A stretch of 24,374 bases of DNA from a bacterium. GTDB lineage: Bacteria; Chloroflexota; Dormibacteria; Aeolococcales; Bog-877. Below, in pieces: positions 6,688-14,011 of this stretch; positions within the stretch are counted from its first letter, which is position 1, and each line of letters opens with the position of its first letter. The translations under genes and the position numbers were made by a program. Location: positions 1-24,374 of the forward strand of contig JAJZGN010000002.1 of assembly GCA_021798435.1 (NCBI GenBank), read 5' to 3'. The notes beneath the pieces are model-generated. The model saw nothing but the letters and a program-made list of their open reading frames with translations, did not search any database and was not told the origin of the DNA.

Positions 6688-9600
6688 GCCGGGAGATCCT
6701 GGAGCGGATCTTGGAGGATCTGAGCCCGGCCCAGCGGGAGGTGGTGGCCCAGCTCCATCAGGGCCCGGTGAAGGTGGTGGCCGCGGCCGGAAGCGGGAAG
6801 ACCAGGACCATGGCGGCCTTGTACGCCAGGGGCCTGGTGGACGGCATGACCCCCGGGCAGATCCTGGCTGTGACCTTCACTAAGAAGGGTGCCGCCGAGC
6901 TCCGGGAGCGAGTGGCGAGGACGGTGGCCAGCTTCCCCTCGCCGCCGGACCTTGACTCGGCGTGGATCGGTACCTTCCATCAGCTGATGTATCGCCTCCT
7001 GGCGGAGCACTGGTACGAGGCCAAGGTCGGCCCGGAGCTTGAGCAGCTGGACGAGATCGAGGCCCGTCAGCTGCTGCAGGAGGCTGGCCAGGTGGTCCGC
7101 AGGAGATTGGCCGACAGTGATCTCGGGCCCCTGCCGCGCCTGGTCAACGGTAGAGACCTCCTCCAGATCGCCAGCTCCGCCGAGGAGGCGGTGAGGCGAC
7201 TCCGCTCGACGGCGCTAAGTCCTGAGGACTGCCTGCGGCTCTCCACCGCGGCCTACGGCGCGTCTCCCTTCACCTCCGACCCGGACGGTGAGCTGGCTGT
7301 CCACCGCCTCGGCCTCCGGCTCACCCAGGAGGTCTGGCTCGAGTACGAGAGGCGCCTCGGGTCCCTCAACGCCACCGACTTCGACGGCCTCCTGAGGACA
7401 GCGCTCCAGGCGCTGCGATCGGGGCCCGCCCTCAAGGCCTGGACGCAGCAGAACTTTCGGCTGGTGATCGTGGACGAGTACCAGGACACCAGCCCCCTCC
7501 AGGTGGGCCTGCTGTCTGAGCTCTGGGGCCACCGGCAGGAGCGCAGCTACGTCGTGGGCGACCCGAGGCAGTCGATCTACGCTTTCCGGGACGCCCAGCC
7601 CGGGGTCATGGAGGGGCATCCCGGCCGGCTGTATCCCCTGGCCCGCAACTACCGCTCCCTGGCCCCCATCCTGGCGGCCGCGGAGGCGGTGCTCCGCACC
7701 GAGCCCCAGTTCGCCGAGGACCGGCCCATGGAGGTGGGAAGGCCAACGCCGGACGGGCACCCGGTCCTCCTCGGCCTGGCCGCCCATCCAAAGCTGGAGG
7801 CGGAGGGGATCGCCGACCTGATCCGGCGCCTTCGCGATGAGGGGTTGGTCCACCCGGATGGGAGCGCCCAAGAGGTGCGCTATCAGGACGTCGCCATACT
7901 CGCCCGCACCCTGGGCAGGATTGGCCCCTACCTGGAGGATGCCTTGCGCGCACGGGGCATCCCGTTCGCGGCCGCCGCCGGCGGGCTGCTGGAGCGGCCC
8001 GAGGTGAAGGACGCGGTGGCTCTGCTGCGGGCGGTGGTCAACCCCCTCGACGGACAGGCCTGGGTGCGGGTGCTCCAGGGGCCGCTCTTTCGGGTCCCCG
8101 ACCAGGAGCTGGCCCTGATGCTGGGCCGCCCGCGCGAGGAGGCCGAGCCAATGCTGATGCGGCTCCGCCGCGGCCTCGCCTCGGTGGAGGTGACCCCTCC
8201 GGTGCGGCGCCGGGTGGAGGCCGCCATCGACGTGCTCGCCGCCGGGGCGGCCGCGGCAGAGCTCCGCTCGGGCAGCGAGGTGTTGTCTCTTTTAATGGAA
8301 CGTTCCCGCATGAGGGTCTACCACGACGCCCGTCGGCGCCGGGGAGAAGCGGACGGCGCCCGGGCCCTCGCCTCCCTGGAAGCGCTGAACCGCGTGGCGC
8401 TGGAGGCAGAACGGGGGGGGAGGTTCGTGTCCGCCCAGGAGCTGGTCGTCAGGATCACCGGCCTGGAGGAGCGTGGCGGGCGCCGGGAGCCGGCGCCGGC
8501 CGAGGGCGACCAGGTGACTCTCAGCACCATCCACGGGGCCAAGGGTTTGGAGTGGCCGGTGGTGGTGCTGGCCGACTGCCGCCCGTTCCATGCCCAGGCC
8601 CGGTCGGGACCAGTGCTCTGGGACGCGGAGGCCAGGGCCCTCGTGGTCACCACCGCCGGAGGTGGTCACACCGCGGCCAGGGAGCGCTGGGAGGGGACGA
8701 GGGCGGCGCGGGTGGAGCGCGAGGAGCGGACCCGACTGATCTACGTGGGGATGACCAGGGCCCAGGATCTGCTCGTGGTGACGACCACCCGGGCCTGGCG
8801 CGGGAGCCAAGGCGCCACCCTGGACGAGCTGGTCGATGAGCTCTGGAGTGGGACGGGTGGCACCGGAGAGTTCCGCGAGCTGGTCGCCGGGATGGCCGCG
8901 GGTGTTCCGTGGGTGGGGCGTCTCCCCGGTTTCCCGGAGGCGGTGACCTTGCCCTGGGGGCCCCCCGCCCGGATCGGATCTCCACCGGCCCCGGGGCGAC
9001 CGCGGATCAGCCTGGAAGCGGCGCTGGCGAGGTGGCGGCAGGTGGAACAGCTGGACGAAGAGGGGTGGGATCACGGCCAGCGCCCTCGGCCCGAGGTCAG
9101 CTACAGCGCGCTGGAGACTCTGGAACGGTGCCCGAGGTGGTACTGGTTCGAGCACGTGGCCCAGTTCAGGGTGGGGGAGCTGGAGGAAGGGGCCGTGAGC
9201 GCGGCCCCCCGGATGGGGATCTCCGCGCACCGCGTCCTGGAGCGCTTCCACCGTCGCCATCCCGCCCGCGGGCCCCGCCCCGGGGAACTGGTCGAGATGC
9301 TTCGGAGTTCTGGCAGCAGCTCCGGTGAGCTCGAAGCCATGCTTGAGGCCTACGCCGCGCTTCCTGTCGCCGCGCTGCCCACCCTGGGGGTGGAGATTAA
9401 GTTCAACTGGCGGGGATGGGGGCCGGGAGATCTTCCCGACCTGGTTGGGGCGATCGACCGGGTGGCGCTGACGGTGCGGGGCGAGGCCCTGGTGCTGGAC
9501 TACAAGACCGACCGGATGCTCACCCCCGCCTCCCTGGAGAGGCATGGCCGCCAGCTCCTCCTCTACTCCATGGCGGTGGATGGAGGCCTCCTCGGGAGCT

Positions 9601-9848
9601 ACCGGGCGGCTCCGCCGACCCTTGTCATGTTGCGCTCGGGGGAGCTGGTGGAGGTGGACTCGTCGTCGGCGGCCCGCGATGCCGCTCTCAGCTGGGCGGT
9701 CGGCCTGGCGCGGAGGGCGGCCCGGCCCGAGACCCTCTCGGCGGTGGGGCACTCACCGCTGCCGTGCGGCGAGTGCCCCTACCAGTGGTTCTGCCCCGAG
9801 CGGGATGGTGTCACCGGCCGCGGCCAGCTCCCTGTCAGCGAAGGTTGA
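6684..9848 (+). CDS. adnB: AdnB/AddA-like helicase-nuclease subunit
   Basis: GTG 6684 overlaps the adnA-like stop (GTGA), giving 1054 residues; the upstream in-frame codons lie inside adnA and are rejected. All superfamily 1A motifs look active: LSPAQREVV, Walker A AAAGSGKT (33-40), DEYQD (264-268), VVGDPRQSIYAFRDA, TIHGAKGLEW (615-624) and YVGMTRAQD (687 onward). The C-terminal PD-(D/E)XK nuclease has D925, D939 and K941 (VLDYKT). Its Fe-S cysteines are C816, C1028, C1031 and C1037. The protein should be the ATP-driven 3'-5' motor and second nuclease of a break-resecting complex with the preceding gene product. Two nuclease domains in the pair fit AdnAB and AddAB rather than RecBCD, and nearby recC/recD genes are absent. 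The last 14 bp overlap the convergent SCP2-like gene. Confidence 0.9.
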   Translation: MSREILERILEDLSPAQREVVAQLHQGPVKVVAAAGSGKTRTMAALYARGLVDGMTPGQILAVTFTKKGAAELRERVARTVASFPSPPDLDSAWIGTFHQLMYRLLAEHWYEAKVGPELEQLDEIEARQLLQEAGQVVRRRLADSDLGPLPRLVNGRDLLQIASSAEEAVRRLRSTALSPEDCLRLSTAAYGASPFTSDPDGELAVHRLGLRLTQEVWLEYERRLGSLNATDFDGLLRTALQALRSGPALKAWTQQNFRLVIVDEYQDTSPLQVGLLSELWGHRQERSYVVGDPRQSIYAFRDAQPGVMEGHPGRLYPLARNYRSLAPILAAAEAVLRTEPQFAEDRPMEVGRPTPDGHPVLLGLAAHPKLEAEGIADLIRRLRDEGLVHPDGSAQEVRYQDVAILARTLGRIGPYLEDALRARGIPFAAAAGGLLERPEVKDAVALLRAVVNPLDGQAWVRVLQGPLFRVPDQELALMLGRPREEAEPMLMRLRRGLASVEVTPPVRRRVEAAIDVLAAGAAAAELRSGSEVLSLLMERSRMRVYHDARRRRGEADGARALASLEALNRVALEAERGGRFVSAQELVVRITGLEERGGRREPAPAEGDQVTLSTIHGAKGLEWPVVVLADCRPFHAQARSGPVLWDAEARALVVTTAGGGHTAARERWEGTRAARVEREERTRLIYVGMTRAQDLLVVTTTRAWRGSQGATLDELVDELWSGTGGTGEFRELVAGMAAGVPWVGRLPGFPEAVTLPWGPPARIGSPPAPGRPRISLEAALARWRQVEQLDEEGWDHGQRPRPEVSYSALETLERCPRWYWFEHVAQFRVGELEEGAVSAAPRMGISAHRVLERFHRRHPARGPRPGELVEMLRSSGSSSGELEAMLEAYAALPVAALPTLGVEIKFNWRGWGPGDLPDLVGAIDRVALTVRGEALVLDYKTDRMLTPASLERHGRQLLLYSMAVDGGLLGSYRAAPPTLVMLRSGELVEVDSSSAARDAALSWAVGLARRAARPETLSAVGHSPLPCGECPYQWFCPERDGVTGRGQLPVSEG

Positions 9849-10170
9849 AGAGCTGAGGCAGCCTCATGGCCAGCCCCATGTCCCCCTTGACCTTGAGCTT
9901 CCCGGTCATGAAGGCCACCGTCCCGTCCAGCTTGCCGGTGAGCATTTTCACGAAGTTTTCGTCGGCGATGGTGAGGGTGATGTTGGGAGCCTCGGCCTGA
10001 CCCTCCTCCACCTGGCATGCCGAGTCCTTGACAGTCACGAACCAGTGCCCGCCCTGCTCGCCGCCCACGTCCCACTGGAATACGGCGGTCACCCCGGCGG
10101 CCTTCTCCGGCTTGAACGCCGAGGGGATGCGCTCCATGATCTCCTTGGGGGTGGGGTTCTCTTCGCTCAT
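9835..10170 (-). CDS. SCP2 sterol-binding domain protein
   Basis: This small protein of 111 residues has the single-domain SCP2 fold pattern: an amphipathic start (EIMERIPSAFKPEKA), a W-containing central strand (GGHWFVTVKD), the ADENFVKMLTGKLDGTVAFM segment and a GKLKVKGDMGLAMRL ending. SCP2 domains bind sterols, fatty acids or acyl chains in a hydrophobic tunnel. Bacterial single-domain members are mostly uncharacterised, so the ligand is unknown. ATG 10170 is preceded by AGGAGG with 8-base spacing. It is the last gene of a minus-strand group, 25 bp after the SDR oxidoreductase, and overlaps the 3' end of adnB by 14 bp tail to tail. Confidence 0.85.
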   Translation of the reverse strand: MSEENPTPKEIMERIPSAFKPEKAAGVTAVFQWDVGGEQGGHWFVTVKDSACQVEEGQAEAPNITLTIADENFVKMLTGKLDGTVAFMTGKLKVKGDMGLAMRLPQLFNLR

Positions 10171-10195
10171 ATCAGATTCCTCCTGGGAGCGCCAG

Positions 10196-11200
10196 TCAGC
10201 CTTGACCGCCCGTGGCGCGACCCGGGCCCTGGGCCGAAGTTCCATCTTTGTCAAGCCTAGCGCCGCCCTGGTCCAGCAGTCGCAGCGGCCAGCGGCGCGG
10301 GCGCCGCAGGTAACCCAGATTGGGCTCCAGGGGGCGAGGGTCGAATCCGAAGTTGCTACGAACGGCATCGACCTGGGCCACGTTGGGTTTGACCAGCATG
10401 TCCAGCTGCTCGGGAGTGACCAGTGGGTTGGGGAGCAGCTTCTCCATGAGGACGGCTCCGGGGCGGATGAGCCGCGGGTCGAGGTGGAGAAGCCGCCGGC
10501 GAGTGATCCCCAGCCACTCGCGCCCGGTGACCCGGGCCACCACCTCGGTGATCTGGTCCAGCGTGAGCTGTTCCGGGCCCCCCAACTCGTACAGGTTGCC
10601 GGCCCGGCCCTCTTCCTCGACCGCCGCGAGCAGGCAGCGGGCCAGATCCTCGGCGTGGATGGGCTGAAAGGTCGCCGCCCCGTTGCCCGGCACCACCAGG
10701 AACGGGGCGGGAAGGGCGATCGCCCGAGCCAGGAGGGTGAAGAAGCCGTCCCCTTGGCCGAAGACGACTGAGGAGCGCAGGATGACCGCCTCCAGCCCAC
10801 TGCCCCGAACCGCTTGCTCACCCTGCCACTTGGAGTACAGATAAGGAAAACGGGGGTCGGGATCGGCGCCGATGGCTGACAGCTGCACCACCCGACGGGC
10901 TCCGGCCGCGCGCGCGGCGCGGGCGACGCGGGCGCTGCCCGCCCCGTTGACCGACTCGAAGGTCTGGACCCCGCGGTTGCGAATCACCGCTGCCAGGTTG
11001 ACCACCACCTCCGCACCTTCGAAGGCCTCCTCCAAGCCCCGCCCCGAGACAACGTCACCGAAGGTGGGTAGGAGGCCTTCGGGGAGTTCGGCGCGGGCAC
11101 TGCCGCGGGCCACCACCCTCAGCTCGTGGCCGGAGCGGAGGAGCTGGGTGACCAGGTACGAGCCGACGAATCCGGTTCCACCGGTGATGGCGACTCGCAC
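10196..11200 (-). CDS. Atypical SDR / NAD(P)-binding epimerase-like protein (NDUFA9-like)
   Basis: The N-terminus carries a Rossmann motif, AITGGTGFVGSYL, followed by VVNLAAVIRNRG and VVQLSAIGADPDPRFPYLYSK. The last contains the Ser and Y-x3-K of extended/atypical short-chain dehydrogenases. The long C-terminal part (EDLARCLLAAV, ELGGPEQLTLDQI) is typical of the NDUFA9-like atypical SDR group, many of which bind NAD(P)H without a proven substrate; some act in quinone or lipid metabolism. The protein has 334 residues, normal for this group. The start is GTG 11200 with GAGGAGG just upstream. It lies between the HU gene (18-bp gap) and the SCP2-like gene (25-bp gap) on the same strand, so the three are probably co-transcribed. 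Substrate unknown. Confidence 0.85.
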   Translation of the reverse strand: MRVAITGGTGFVGSYLVTQLLRSGHELRVVARGSARAELPEGLLPTFGDVVSGRGLEEAFEGAEVVVNLAAVIRNRGVQTFESVNGAGSARVARAARAAGARRVVQLSAIGADPDPRFPYLYSKWQGEQAVRGSGLEAVILRSSVVFGQGDGFFTLLARAIALPAPFLVVPGNGAATFQPIHAEDLARCLLAAVEEEGRAGNLYELGGPEQLTLDQITEVVARVTGREWLGITRRRLLHLDPRLIRPGAVLMEKLLPNPLVTPEQLDMLVKPNVAQVDAVRSNFGFDPRPLEPNLGYLRRPRRWPLRLLDQGGARLDKDGTSAQGPGRATGGQG

Positions 11201-11218
11201 CTCGGCCCCTCCTCGGCT

Positions 11219-11560
11219 CTAGGAGCGCCGGGCGTTGCGTCGGGCCGCGGTGGGCTTCCCGGCCACCTGGGCCTTCAGGGAGCTGGCCGGGTAGAAGCGC
11301 ACCTTGGTGGTCGGGGCGACCCGGACCATCGCCTGGGTCTGGGGGTTGCGGCGCATCCCGCCCGGGCTCTGGCGCAGCTTCCAGTGGCCGAAGCCGGCGA
11401 CGCTCACCTCCTCGCCGTTCGCCAGCTTCTGGCCGATGAGGCCGAAGATCAGCTGGAGGGTCTCGTCGGCGAAGCGGAAGTTGGGAAAGACGGGATCGCT
11501 GGGGTCGTTGTCGTAGAGCAACTGGGCCTGCAGAGTCTTCGCCAGCTCGCGCCGATTCAT
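11219..11560 (-). CDS. hup: HU-family DNA-binding protein
   Basis: The 113-residue protein shows the HU/IHF signature: a helical N-terminus, then VAGFGHWKLRQSPGGMRRNPQTQ (GFGxW and RNPQT core) and a strand ending in VRFYPASSLK. HU dimers bend and compact DNA and assist recombination and repair. The segment DNDPSDPVFPNFRF before the core is unusual; canonical HU has a shorter, more lysine-rich helix there. A basic tail (AARRNARRS) follows, milder than the long Lys/Ala tails of actinobacterial HU. ATG 11560 has GGGAGG 7 bases upstream. It is divergent from imuA, with 171 bp between start codons, and heads the minus-strand HU-SDR-SCP2 group. Confidence 0.9.
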   Translation of the reverse strand: MNRRELAKTLQAQLLYDNDPSDPVFPNFRFADETLQLIFGLIGQKLANGEEVSVAGFGHWKLRQSPGGMRRNPQTQAMVRVAPTTKVRFYPASSLKAQVAGKPTAARRNARRS

Positions 11561-11661
11561 GGGCTTGCCTCCCGAGAGCGACCGTCGCCACCGGTCGCGT
11601 GACTACTTTCTGCAGGGATTCTAGGCAATTTATGGGGAGGCACGCAGGCCGCGGAGGCTGC

Positions 11662-11691
11662 TTGCCTTTTGGGAACGGATGTTCGTATCAT
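11662..11691 (+). promoter_or_regulatory. Predicted imuA promoter (TTGCCT-N18-TATCAT)
   Basis: TTGCCT (11662-11667) and TATCAT (11686-11691) are separated by 18 bases, close to housekeeping sigma spacing. The LexA box at 11673-11684 fills the spacer, an ideal place for repression. Transcription would start near 11698, downstream of the ATG at 11690, which argues that the real imuA start lies further on at TTG 11732. Confidence 0.5.
11673..11684. promoter_or_regulatory. LexA (SOS) box upstream of imuA
   Basis: GAACGGATGTTC fits the Gram-positive LexA consensus CGAACRNRYGTTYC in its core: GAAC, purine, any base, purine, pyrimidine, GTTC. It differs at one base from the box before dnaE2. imuAB operons are LexA-controlled in many bacteria, which supports the call. 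No lexA gene is in the window. Confidence 0.8.
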
Positions 11692-11731
11692 GGCCTTGTG
11701 TCCGCTGGACCCTTGTCGAGGAGCTGGGACA

Positions 11732-12508
11732 TTGTTGGGCGACGACCTCCGTAACGGAACTTCACCCGCTCTGGGGGCGGCTCTGGCCACCATCCGGGAG
11801 CGCTATGGCTCCCACGCGGTCCTGGCCGGGACCGGGCTGAGTGCGGCAGGGCTGCCCACGGGGATAGGGGGGGTTGATGGTCTGACCGGGTGCGACGGGC
11901 TGCCCCGGGGGCGCCTCACCTGGGTGTCAGGAGAGTTGGGCCAGGGGTGGTTCGACCTGGGCCTGGCGATCCTGGCCCGCCTCTCCATCTCTCTCCCGGC
12001 GGTGCTGGTGGACTTCTCCGGACGGGTTGACCCCAATGACATAGAGGCCTATGGAGGTGATCTGAGCAACCTATGGCTGGTTCATCCCCGCCGCCCCGAA
12101 CAGGGGTGGGCCGCCGCCCGAGCCCTCGTCGAGGCGGGAGCGGGCTTCACCCTGATGGTGGCCGATAGGTGGGAGCCGGTGGGCAGGGCGGCCCCGGCGA
12201 CCCTGCTCGGGGCGCTGGAGTCCGGAGGAGGGGTGGCGCTCATCTGTGGGGGCCAGTCCCTCCCCGGCGAGGTCACCCTCCGGGTGGCGATGGAGGTCGA
12301 GTGTCAACGGCTGGCCTGGACCAGGGTCCATCGCGACATCTCCGGAATCTGGGTGCGCCTGCAGGTGGGACGCAGCCGGATGGGAGGGAGCGGCCGGAGC
12401 TGTCGGCTGCGGATCGCACTTCCCCGTCCCTACTCCCCGAGGGCAGGGGTGGCGGAGACAGAGCTGGAGACAGAGGGCCTCACGGCCCCCCTGGAGGCCA
12501 GTGGGTGA
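11732..12508 (+). CDS. imuA: ImuA-like RecA-fold protein of the translesion mutasome
   Basis: The protein has 258 residues from TTG 11732. It keeps a RecA-like layout: GIGGVDGLTGCDGLPRGRLTWVSG, as before the RecA Walker A, and a hydrophobic strand ending in a Walker B-like region. The Walker A itself reads SGELGQGWFD, without the GK(S/T) lysine, so ATP hydrolysis is unlikely. That fits the ImuA/ImuA' group, which bridges or regulates mutasome parts. The position directly before imuB supports the name. TTG 11732 is chosen because GAGGAG (11718-11723) lies 8 bases upstream, whereas ATG 11690 overlaps the predicted -10 box and has no ribosome site. The stop overlaps the imuB GTG (GTGA). Expression is probably LexA-repressed. 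A RecA-like cell-division inhibitor is a less likely reading. Confidence 0.75.
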   Translation: MLGDDLRNGTSPALGAALATIRERYGSHAVLAGTGLSAAGLPTGIGGVDGLTGCDGLPRGRLTWVSGELGQGWFDLGLAILARLSISLPAVLVDFSGRVDPNDIEAYGGDLSNLWLVHPRRPEQGWAAARALVEAGAGFTLMVADRWEPVGRAAPATLLGALESGGGVALICGGQSLPGEVTLRVAMEVECQRLAWTRVHRDISGIWVRLQVGRSRMGGSGRSCRLRIALPRPYSPRAGVAETELETEGLTAPLEASG

Positions 12509-13716
12509 ACGCCCGGGGCACCTCTCCCCGCCTGGCTTGCGCGATCTTCCCCCATCTCGCACTCAGCCTGGTCTGGCGCGCCCATCCCGAGCTGAGAGAG
12601 GAGGCGGTCCTGGTGGGTCCGGAGAGGAGACCGGGCGGAGGGGAGGTGCTTCTGGCCGCCTCGGAGGCCGCGGTGGCCAACGGAGCTGTTCCCGGAGGTG
12701 AGTGGCGCCAGGCGGTGATCTCCTGTCCGGACGCGGCCCGTCTCCGGGCGGAGGAGACGGCGATCTCGGATTTGCGCTGGGAGCTGCGCCTGGCCCTACA
12801 GGACCTCAGCCCCATGGTGGAGTGGGTGGACGACACCCTCGCCTATCTGGATGCGGGGGCTCGCGACCTGCGCTGGCCCACGGAGGCGGCCCTGGCCTCC
12901 CGGCTGGGAAGGGAGCTGCAGCGGCTGCTTTTGGTCCCGCCCCGGGTGGGGGTGGGGCAGTCGCGCTTCACCGCTTGGGCGGCCGCCCAGGCCACAGATC
13001 CCGGGCGCGCCCGGTTGGTGCCTCCGGGTCGGGCGCCGCACTTCCTGGCTGAGCTTCCGGTGGAGGTCCTGCCCCTGCCCGGAGCCGTCAAGGAGCGGTT
13101 GCGGGACTTCGGCCTGACGACCTGTGGCGACTGTGCCTCGATCCCGCTCCCACTGTTGCAACGACAGTTCGGACCAGAGGGCCTGCTTCTCAACCGTCTG
13201 TGTCTGGGACAGGACGGGGCCCCTGTCAATCCCTGGGTTGTTCCTCCTCCCTGTGGCGTTCGGCGGGTGCTGGCCGGCCCGGTCGAAGATGCCGAGGCGT
13301 TGCGCTTCGGCGCTCCAGAGCTGGCGGCGGAGCTGGCGGCGGAGCTGGCCCAGCGCAACCTGGCCGCGGGACGCCTGCGGCTGCTGCTGGGAGGAGAGGG
13401 AGGGGAGTCCTGGGAGCTGATCTCACCCCCCTCTCCCTCCATGACCAAGGAGGAGCTGCTGCCTCTGGTGCTCAGCCTCATGGCTCGGGTGCGGCGTCCG
13501 GTCGAGGTGCTCGAGCTCCAGGCGCTGGACCTGGTCGCGCCCCCGGTGCGCCAGCGCCAGCTCTTTCCCGCCGGGGGGGATCGGCGGGAGGAGATCGATC
13601 GAGCCGCCGCCCGGCTCGGGGAGCGGTTCAGCAGCGGCCTGGTCTGGCGGGTTGCGGTGCGTCCCGAGCACCCCGGGGACGTGCCCGAAGAGCGGCTGGT
13701 TTGGCGCCGGGCATGA
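12505..13716 (+). CDS. imuB: ImuB, catalytically inactive Y-family polymerase homologue
   Basis: GTG 12505 overlaps the imuA stop, with GGAGG 7 bases upstream; the protein has 403 residues. The fold follows Y-family polymerases: an N-terminal palm strand, SPMVEWVDDTLAYLDAGARDL, VGVGQSRFTAWAAA, and a helix-hairpin-like LPLPGAVKERLRDFGLTTCGD. The metal-binding acids are lost. The first palm strand reads CAIFPHLALS where active enzymes have D-x-D, and the D-E pair is T111-L112. This loss defines ImuB, which acts as a scaffold linking DnaE2 and ImuA to the beta clamp. A QRQLF motif (residues 350-354) resembles the clamp-binding pentapeptide QL(S/D)LF. A 12-bp tandem repeat (13318-13350) encodes PELAAELAAELAQ. 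Its stop overlaps the start of the next gene. Confidence 0.87.
   Translation: MNARGTSPRLACAIFPHLALSLVWRAHPELREEAVLVGPERRPGGGEVLLAASEAAVANGAVPGGEWRQAVISCPDAARLRAEETAISDLRWELRLALQDLSPMVEWVDDTLAYLDAGARDLRWPTEAALASRLGRELQRLLLVPPRVGVGQSRFTAWAAAQATDPGRARLVPPGRAPHFLAELPVEVLPLPGAVKERLRDFGLTTCGDCASIPLPLLQRQFGPEGLLLNRLCLGQDGAPVNPWVVPPPCGVRRVLAGPVEDAEALRFGAPELAAELAAELAQRNLAAGRLRLLLGGEGGESWELISPPSPSMTKEELLPLVLSLMARVRRPVEVLELQALDLVAPPVRQRQLFPAGGDRREEIDRAAARLGERFSSGLVWRVAVRPEHPGDVPEERLVWRRA
13318..13350 (+). repeat. 12-bp tandem repeat inside imuB (2.75 copies)
   Basis: The unit GAGCTGGCGGCG occurs at 13318-13329 and 13330-13341, followed by a partial copy to 13350. It encodes repeated ELAA in a predicted helix. 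Copy number can change in steps of four codons without a frameshift. Confidence 0.8.
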
Positions 13717-13955
13717 CCTCGGTGGAGGTGGAGTGCGGCGGGGAGTGCGCGGAGCCGCGTGCCGTCCGCAGGGATGTCGGCTGGGTGGCGGTGGCCGAGG
13801 TCGTGGAGCGGTCGGTAGTGGAGGTGGGCTGGTGGCGCACCGCCCCCGCCCGGCCCCGGAGGCTGCGACGCTGGCGGGTGCTGCTGGCGTCGGGAGAGTG
13901 CTTGGATCTGCGTCGTGAGCCCGGGGTAGGCTGGACGGCCAGAGTGTGGGGCTGA
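13713..13955 (+). CDS. Small DUF6504-like protein of the imuAB operon
   Basis: ATG 13713 overlaps the imuB stop (ATGA), giving an 80-residue protein. It is rich in Val, Arg and Trp, with a VEVECGGE start, EVVERSVVEVGWWR in the middle and an RRWRVLLASGECLDLRRE...GWTARVWG ending. This matches the pattern I know for DUF6504-type proteins: small beta-rich proteins with a conserved WWR and a C-terminal ARV(Y/W), often encoded after imuB in Actinomycetota. Function is unknown. The tight overlap says it is made with ImuA and ImuB and could be an accessory mutasome part. Assignment rests on pattern and context, not on an alignment. No cysteine pair or catalytic motif is seen. Confidence 0.65.
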   Translation: MTSVEVECGGECAEPRAVRRDVGWVAVAEVVERSVVEVGWWRTAPARPRRLRRWRVLLASGECLDLRREPGVGWTARVWG

Positions 13956-13999
13956 GGGCAAGGCAAATCTCCCCCGCGAACCGCCGCTCCGGCATCTGC

Positions 14000-14005
14000 T
14001 AGCTT
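14000..14005 (+). promoter_or_regulatory. -10-like TAGCTT exactly 6 bases before the ftsH ATG
   Basis: TAGCTT fits TANNNT. With the usual 6-base distance transcription would begin at the A of ATG 14012, giving a leaderless mRNA. No Shine-Dalgarno sequence precedes this ATG, which agrees. No clear -35 box is seen. Confidence 0.35.
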
Positions 14006-14011
14006 TCGGTA

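Noticed and set aside
8410..8420. Run of eight G in adnB as a programmed frameshift site
   Set aside because: The frame is open and conserved motifs continue on both sides in the same frame; no slippery heptamer or downstream stem was evident.
12505..13716. Active DinB-type DNA polymerase IV
   Set aside because: The metal-binding acids are missing at both palm motifs and the gene follows imuA, so ImuB is the better call.
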